This document shows positions 7,981-11,863 of a DNA stretch of 11,863 nucleotides, one piece after another (position 1 is the first letter of the stretch; every line of letters begins with the position of its first letter). A model generated the notes under the pieces. It was not told where the DNA came from, did not search any database, and saw only the letters and a program-made list of their open reading frames with translations. Source of the DNA: Geminicoccaceae bacterium. Lineage in GTDB: Bacteria > Pseudomonadota > Alphaproteobacteria > Geminicoccales > Geminicoccaceae. The stretch spans positions 1 to 11,863 of the forward strand of contig JAGREZ010000144.1 of assembly GCA_020446285.1 (NCBI GenBank). The letters run 5' to 3'. A program made the translations under genes and the position numbers.

Positions 7981-10503
7981 TCAGAGATCGCGACGGAAGA
8001 CGCTGCTGCGCGACGTCGCGAGCACGTCCCACCCGGGCTTGTGTTCGAGTTCGGTCTTGCGGATGTTGGCGAGCACCGTGTTGTAGGCGAAGGCGCCCGC
8101 GGGGCTCGGATTGTCGAGGGTCAGGAAATCGGGATTGCCGGAACGGTCGATGCCGTTCTCGTCCAGATCCATCCAGGCACCCTCGTGCAGCACCGCCACG
8201 CCGGGCATGCAGCGCTCGGTCACATAGACCGGCACCACGCAGGTGCCGCGATCGTTGTAGACCTCGACGATATCGCCCATGCGCAGGCCAAGCCTCTTCG
8301 CATCCGAGGCGTTGATCGTCACCTCCTGATGATAGGTCTCGCGCAACCACGGAATGTTGTTGAAGATCGAGTGCGTACGCCAGCGCGGATGCGGGCTCAC
8401 CACATGGAACGGGAACTGCTCGGTCTTGGGATGATTGAGCGACTCCCAAGGCTCGATCCATTTGGGAATGGCCGGAATCTCGTAGCCATACTGGGTCCGC
8501 GTCCAGTCCGTGGTCTGCCCGAGCGTGGTCGAGTAGATCTCGATCCGTCCCGAAGGTGTCTGGAACGGCACGCCCTGCTCGATCTGCTGCCGGAACGCCA
8601 CCTGCGGCTGGTCGAAGGTGAACTTGTAGATGCCGCGTTTCTTGAACTCGTCCCACGAGATCTCGACATGCTGGTGGTGCATCACCTTCTCGTCCCACCA
8701 GGCCCGCAGATAGGCCTCGTCGACTTCCGTCGGATCGTCGAAATAGGCACGCGTGGCCCTTGGATTGTACCCCTCGCCGAAGCCGAGGCGATACGCCAGC
8801 TCGGTGAAGATCTGCAAATCCGTCCTGCTCTCGCCCAGGGGCTGGATGACCACCGGCCGGTGGATGTAATAATGTCCCTTGTACCAGGGCAGGGCCACGT
8901 CGTGCCGTTCGAAATGCGTGGCCACGGGCAGGAGATAGTCGGCCCAGATGCCCGAGGGGGTGATGGTCGAATCCATGCACACCACGAGATCGAGCTTCCT
9001 GATCGCCTCGATCTCCTTGTTGATGTTGGTCAGCTGGTTGAACCAGTCGGATCCCTGCCAGAAGATGCCGCGAATGTTCGGCGGCACACCGTCATACTGG
9101 TCGCTGCGCGGCCACAGTCCGATTTCCTCGCGGCTGACATTGGGATAGTTGAGCACGCAGTGCGCCCAGAGGTCGGACTTGATCGAGGCATACCAGATGT
9201 TTGCGTTTTCGTCGTAGGGATAGGCCACCGCCTCGGCATGCCAGGCCTTGCCCACGCCCTCGGCACAGCCGCCGAGCTTGCCGATATTGCCGGTCATCGC
9301 CTGCAACGCCGCCGCCATGCGGTTGTACTGCTCGCCATAGGCGTTGCGGCCCGGCGCCCAGCTGGCCTTGAGTGCCGCGGGCTTGGTCCGTGCATACATG
9401 TCGGCGAGCTTCTCGATGTCGCTCGCCGCGACACCGCAGATTTCGGATGCCCATTGCGGCGTCTTCGGCTGACCATCGAAGGTACCAAGAATGTAGTCCT
9501 TGAAACTCTCCCGTCCCTGCGCCCAGCCCGGCATGGTGCCGGCGTCCATGCCCTGCACGAAGCGGTTGATGAACTCCTGGTCGTGCAGATCGTTGGTGAA
9601 GATGTAGTGCGCCATGCCGGCCATCATGGCGGCGTCGGTATTCGGCCGGATCGGGATCCACCACGCATCGTAGCAGGCGGCACTGTCGGTATATTGCGGA
9701 TCGATGCAGACGAACTTGCAGCCCCGCTGCTTGGCAAGGCGCATGTAGTAGAAGGTGTTGCCGCCATGGAAGGTGTAGGCGGGGTTCCAGCCCCACATGA
9801 TGATGAGCTTGGAATGCGCGAACGCGTCGTCCTCGTTGCCATCCTCGATGGTGCCGAAGGTGATGCGCGAGCTGAAGGTCGTGCCCTGATAGGAAGGCAC
9901 CGACCATGAGCTGGTGCGGCAGCCGAACATGCCGAGGAAGCGGCCGAGCAGCCCCTCGATCTGGTCGGACTTGTGCAGCACGCCGTAGGACGCGCCGGCA
10001 TAGCTCTGGTCCAGCAGCGCCTGCGGGCCGTACTGCTCCTTGATCTGCACCATCTTTTCGGAGATCTGGCCGAGCACCTCGTCCCACGACGCGCGACGGA
10101 ACTTGCCCTCGCCACGCTCGCCGACACGGATCATCGGGTAGAGCAGGCGCTCGGGCGAGTACAGCCGGGCACGATAGGAACGGCCGCGCAGGCAGGCGCG
10201 CACCTGCGGCTTCTCTTCCGTGTCGGTGCCGTAGGCATCGCCCTGATAAGTGCCGTTGTCGGTGGACAGACGGACGATCACATCGCCCTTCTTGTGCGCC
10301 ACGAGCATGTGCCGCGAGCCGCAATTGTGGGCGCAACTGGTAACCACCGTCTCGAGCTCGTCATCGACCGGATAGGGCTCGTAGGCGAACGCCCGGGCAT
10401 TCTTCGGCGCGCCGGTCTGGACGAGCCCGCCGGCGACACCGGCGGCGGCACTGGACTGCAGGAAGCGCCGGCGACCCATGTTGAAATGATGTGCGATATC
10501 CAT
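7981..10503 (-). CDS. Tat-exported molybdopterin oxidoreductase, DmsA-like catalytic subunit
   Basis: An 840-residue catalytic subunit of the DMSO reductase superfamily, close in layout to DmsA (about 810 residues). A Tat signal with Arg11-Arg12-x-Phe-Leu precedes a hydrophobic stretch. The N-terminal cluster motif is Cys57-x3-Cys61-x3-His65-x38-Cys104, then RACLRGRS and LYPMIRVGERGEGKF as in DmsA. The third cluster ligand, Cys in DmsA, is His here. Alignment by eye to the DYSTGAAQ segment of DMSO/TMAO reductases puts the likely molybdenum ligand at Ser204. The dinucleotide-binding C-terminal domain shows SPHPRWRTHSIFNN and VTINASDAKRLGLRMGD. The expected cofactor is Mo-bis(molybdopterin guanine dinucleotide), acting in the periplasm. 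Start: ATG at 10503 chosen; an in-frame TTG at 10509 has better spacing to GAGGG and is a real alternative. The substrate and direction of reaction are not determined; a DMSO, TMAO or related S/N-oxide reductase is the nearest guess. Confidence 0.93.
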   Translation of the reverse strand: MDIAHHFNMGRRRFLQSSAAAGVAGGLVQTGAPKNARAFAYEPYPVDDELETVVTSCAHNCGSRHMLVAHKKGDVIVRLSTDNGTYQGDAYGTDTEEKPQVRACLRGRSYRARLYSPERLLYPMIRVGERGEGKFRRASWDEVLGQISEKMVQIKEQYGPQALLDQSYAGASYGVLHKSDQIEGLLGRFLGMFGCRTSSWSVPSYQGTTFSSRITFGTIEDGNEDDAFAHSKLIIMWGWNPAYTFHGGNTFYYMRLAKQRGCKFVCIDPQYTDSAACYDAWWIPIRPNTDAAMMAGMAHYIFTNDLHDQEFINRFVQGMDAGTMPGWAQGRESFKDYILGTFDGQPKTPQWASEICGVAASDIEKLADMYARTKPAALKASWAPGRNAYGEQYNRMAAALQAMTGNIGKLGGCAEGVGKAWHAEAVAYPYDENANIWYASIKSDLWAHCVLNYPNVSREEIGLWPRSDQYDGVPPNIRGIFWQGSDWFNQLTNINKEIEAIRKLDLVVCMDSTITPSGIWADYLLPVATHFERHDVALPWYKGHYYIHRPVVIQPLGESRTDLQIFTELAYRLGFGEGYNPRATRAYFDDPTEVDEAYLRAWWDEKVMHHQHVEISWDEFKKRGIYKFTFDQPQVAFRQQIEQGVPFQTPSGRIEIYSTTLGQTTDWTRTQYGYEIPAIPKWIEPWESLNHPKTEQFPFHVVSPHPRWRTHSIFNNIPWLRETYHQEVTINASDAKRLGLRMGDIVEVYNDRGTCVVPVYVTERCMPGVAVLHEGAWMDLDENGIDRSGNPDFLTLDNPSPAGAFAYNTVLANIRKTELEHKPGWDVLATSRSSVFRRDL

Positions 10504-10528
10504 GAGCAAAGGTTCCCTCGCTTCTTCT

Positions 10529-11683
10529 TCAGTTCAAATCGAGCCGGTAGCGCGGATCGGACTGGGTCGGCCGGTCAGCAGCCCATTCGGGCGTCTCTTC
10601 CGGCATGTCCGGCCAGGCGTGACGCGGGAACGGATAGGATATGCGGTACCATGACCGGCCACCATGACAACCATAGCAGACATCCGAGCTTTCCGCAGCG
10701 AGCTCCTCGATCTTCTCCGCATGAAGATAGGTGACCTGATGACGAACGGTGCGGAAGAGATCCTCATGACAGGTCATGCAGCCATTGATTCCGGGCTCGA
10801 ACTCGTAATCGGCGCGAATTTCGTGCCATGGGCCGGTAAGCCCTTCCATGTTCTCCCAGGGGAAACTTCCGTGACACCGCAGGCAGGTGTCGGACGGATT
10901 GACCATCTTGCGCAATGTGAAGGCCGGCATGTCGCCGCCCGGACCGGTCTCGGCGAGCTGCGTGCGACCTTCCTCGAGCGGGGTCTGCGCCGTCTCTTCG
11001 CGCGGATCGTTGCCCTTGTGGCAGAAATTGCAGGAGAGGTTCATGACCTCCTTCGCATAATCGGTCGAGATGTGCCGCTGATGAAAGGTCTTCTGGTCTC
11101 CCGCATAGGTATCGAGGGTCTGGTACCAGGCGAGCGACTCGTCGGCCCTCACACCGGCGGGTGACTCCTCGTTGACCTCGCGGTCGAGAATTTCACTGTG
11201 ACAGACAAGACATTCCTCATCGCGGGCCTTGCTGATGCCAGGCTCGAAATGCAGGGGATCCCACTGCGCCTGCTCGTAGGAGACGTTCTTCGCGCGCACA
11301 CGGACGGCTTCGAGCGCTTCGGCGGCGGCCTTCTCCTCGACCTTGCGCTCCTGTTCGCGAACGACGGCGCGCACCGCCTCGTCAGCCACCTGCCGGGCGA
11401 TTTCGGCGGCGGCCTTCTCCATGGCATCGCGGGCAACACCGGCTGCCTCATCGGCCGCGGTCCTGGCCTCTCCGGCCGCATCGGCCGCGGCGACGGCGGC
11501 TTCCTCGGCCCGATCGATGGCGGGCTTGACGGCATCGAGCGCAATCTCGGCCGCCTCGCGGCGTGCCGCATACTCGGCCTCCCCGACCTCCCAATGGCTC
11601 ACGATCTGGACCATGAACCAGACGAAACCGAGAACGAGCGCCGCACAGCCCGCGATCAGGGCAAAGGAAGTCTTGCTGTTCAT
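10529..11683 (-). CDS. Membrane-anchored pentaheme cytochrome c with long helical stalk
   Basis: A 384-residue protein. One uncleaved-looking transmembrane helix (about 7-29) is followed by about 100 residues (about 34-132) that are very rich in Ala and Glu/Arg and almost free of Pro and Gly, predicting a long continuous helix or coiled coil in the periplasm. The C-terminal part holds five CxxCH heme motifs starting at residues 158, 218, 267, 302 and 336, with several spare histidines (145, 201, 204, 287, 315, 321, 355) as possible distal ligands. It matches neither the compact NapC/NrfH fold nor TorC in spacing as far as can be judged by eye. As first gene of the respiratory cluster, 25 nt before the catalytic subunit, it probably links that enzyme to the quinone pool or to other cytochromes, replacing the missing DmsC/NrfD anchor. 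Maturation would need a Ccm-type heme lyase system. Start ATG is clear; GGAG lies 11 nt upstream inside a 5-bp hairpin. Confidence 0.92.
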   Translation of the reverse strand: MNSKTSFALIAGCAALVLGFVWFMVQIVSHWEVGEAEYAARREAAEIALDAVKPAIDRAEEAAVAAADAAGEARTAADEAAGVARDAMEKAAAEIARQVADEAVRAVVREQERKVEEKAAAEALEAVRVRAKNVSYEQAQWDPLHFEPGISKARDEECLVCHSEILDREVNEESPAGVRADESLAWYQTLDTYAGDQKTFHQRHISTDYAKEVMNLSCNFCHKGNDPREETAQTPLEEGRTQLAETGPGGDMPAFTLRKMVNPSDTCLRCHGSFPWENMEGLTGPWHEIRADYEFEPGINGCMTCHEDLFRTVRHQVTYLHAEKIEELAAESSDVCYGCHGGRSWYRISYPFPRHAWPDMPEETPEWAADRPTQSDPRYRLDLN

Positions 11684-11685
11684 AG

Positions 11686-11701
11686 GACGGGCTACTCCGT
11701 C
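11686..11701 (-). promoter_or_regulatory. Short hairpin enclosing the cytochrome Shine-Dalgarno
   Basis: On the minus strand a perfect 5-bp inverted repeat (GACGG / CCGTC with a 6-nt loop) sits 2 nt before the cytochrome start codon and includes part of the only purine-rich ribosome site, GGAG. If formed, it would limit initiation. The stem is short, so its effect is uncertain. Confidence 0.3.
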
Positions 11702-11706
11702 ATGCG

Positions 11707-11745
11707 AAAAAAGGCCGGGTGGCCAGAGTGGGGTCGGGCCACCCG
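11707..11745 (-). terminator. Intrinsic terminator after the Met-rich gene
   Basis: Read on the minus strand, a perfect 9-bp GC-rich stem (CGGGTGGCC at 11745-11737 with GGCCACCCG at 11724-11716, 12-nt loop) is followed 3 nt later by six T residues (11712-11707). This is a classic Rho-independent terminator for transcription arriving from the Met-rich gene. It ends only 23 nt before the cytochrome start codon, leaving no room for a separate promoter downstream of it. Confidence 0.85.
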
Positions 11746-11753
11746 ACGAAGTG

Positions 11754-11786
11754 AACCGGGCCGCTCATGCGAGCAGGGGCCCGGTT
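11754..11786 (-). other. Second perfect hairpin upstream of the terminator
   Basis: A perfect 9-bp inverted repeat (AACCGGGCC at 11754-11762 with GGCCCGGTT at 11778-11786) encloses a second, 4-bp stem (GCTC-ATGC-GAGC), giving a long bulged hairpin. It lies 14 nt beyond the Met-rich gene's stop and 8 nt before the terminator stem. No U-tract follows it, so it is more likely a stabilising or regulatory structure than a terminator by itself. Confidence 0.6.
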
Positions 11787-11800
11787 CCGGCGAAGTGTCT

Positions 11801-11863
11801 CTAGTTCGAGGACATTCCGGACATGCCATCCATGCCCGACATGCCGCCCATACCCGACATGCC
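11801..11863 (-). CDS. C-terminal end of a Gly/Met-rich protein (start outside window)
   Basis: The last 20 codons and TAG stop of a gene entering from the right edge. The visible residues are three copies of a six-residue unit, GMSGM followed by G, D or S, ending SSN. Seven of the 20 visible residues are methionine, at alternating spacings of two and one intervening residues. Such MxxM-type methionine patterns occur in copper- or silver-binding periplasmic proteins; Gly/Met-rich tails also occur in GroEL, but those end in a different pattern without serine. The rest of the protein is not visible, so no function is assigned. The reading frame is supported by the clean repeat, the stop codon and the terminator 56 nt downstream. 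Confidence 0.7.
   Translation of the reverse strand, partial: GMSGMGGMSGMDGMSGMSSN
11810..11863 (-). repeat. Three tandem 18-bp repeats coding GMSGMx
   Basis: Three adjacent 18-nt units occupy 11863-11846, 11845-11828 and 11827-11810. The two right-hand units differ at a few positions, mostly silent or in the last codon (GGC versus GAT), and the third uses other synonymous codons (TCC, GGA). The mixture of silent changes suggests that selection keeps the peptide repeat rather than very recent duplication. More units may lie beyond the window edge. Confidence 0.75.

Noticed and set aside
7075..9909. 944-codon plus-strand frame opposite the molybdoenzyme and ferredoxin subunits
   Set aside because: It lies across two confidently identified minus-strand genes and reads as an antisense echo rich in His, Asp, Arg and Val; no protein family is recognisable.
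7981..10503. Assigning the catalytic subunit as arsenite oxidase (Arx), tetrathionate or selenate reductase
   Set aside because: The CxxxCxxxH...RACLRGRS block and the Ser-type molybdenum ligand region fit DmsA-like proteins better, and no substrate-specific signature can be defended without a phylogeny.
11684..11715. Possible sigma54 -24/-12 promoter before the cytochrome gene
   Set aside because: GG and GC are separated by 9 rather than 10 bases, the flanking consensus is poor, and transcription would begin only about 10 nt before the start codon.

Overview
The window is a GC-rich, tightly packed stretch in which every supported gene lies on the minus strand, so transcription runs from high to low coordinates. 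Base composition, gene overlaps, a twin-arginine molybdoenzyme, several c-type cytochrome motifs and a sigma54-dependent regulator suggest a Gram-negative bacterium, most likely an alphaproteobacterium. The lineage is an inference from style, not from a marker gene.

Layout in order of transcription. (1) The right edge holds the last 20 codons of a Gly/Met-rich protein made of three 6-residue repeats. (2) A 117-bp gap carries two back-to-back perfect hairpins, the second followed by a U6 tract: an intrinsic terminator ending only 23 nt before the next start codon. (3) A respiratory module follows: a membrane-anchored pentaheme cytochrome c with a long Ala/Glu-rich helical stalk, a Tat-exported molybdopterin oxidoreductase of the DmsA type, its four-cluster ferredoxin subunit (DmsB type), a TorD/DmsD-like chaperone, an unusual multi-cluster ferredoxin with a C-terminal zinc ribbon, and a small protein of unknown function. 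(4) A two-component pair follows: a membrane sensor kinase with a CxxCH heme motif in its periplasmic domain and a Cys-rich PAS domain, and an NtrC-family sigma54 activator, overlapping by 4 nt. (5) After an 84-bp gap with hairpins but no U-tract comes adenine deaminase, cut by the left window edge just before its C-terminus.

Working model (inference). The catalytic subunit is exported folded through Tat after cofactor loading helped by the TorD-like protein. It pairs with the four-cluster ferredoxin and exchanges electrons with the quinone pool or other periplasmic cytochromes through the pentaheme protein, because no DmsC/NrfD-type membrane anchor is encoded here. The kinase senses a redox signal or ligand outside the cytoplasm, and the regulator activates a sigma54 promoter that is not visible in this window. 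The substrate cannot be named from sequence alone: DMSO, TMAO or another S-, N- or metalloid oxyanion compound are all possible, and either reduction or oxidation is conceivable.

The most unusual points are a Cys-to-His change at the third ligand position of the catalytic subunit's FS0 cluster motif, the stalked pentaheme cytochrome in place of the usual membrane anchor, and the ferredoxin/zinc-ribbon protein with its unknown partner gene. No RNA genes, CRISPR arrays, insertion sequences or attachment sites were seen, and no gap longer than 300 bp lacks a gene.
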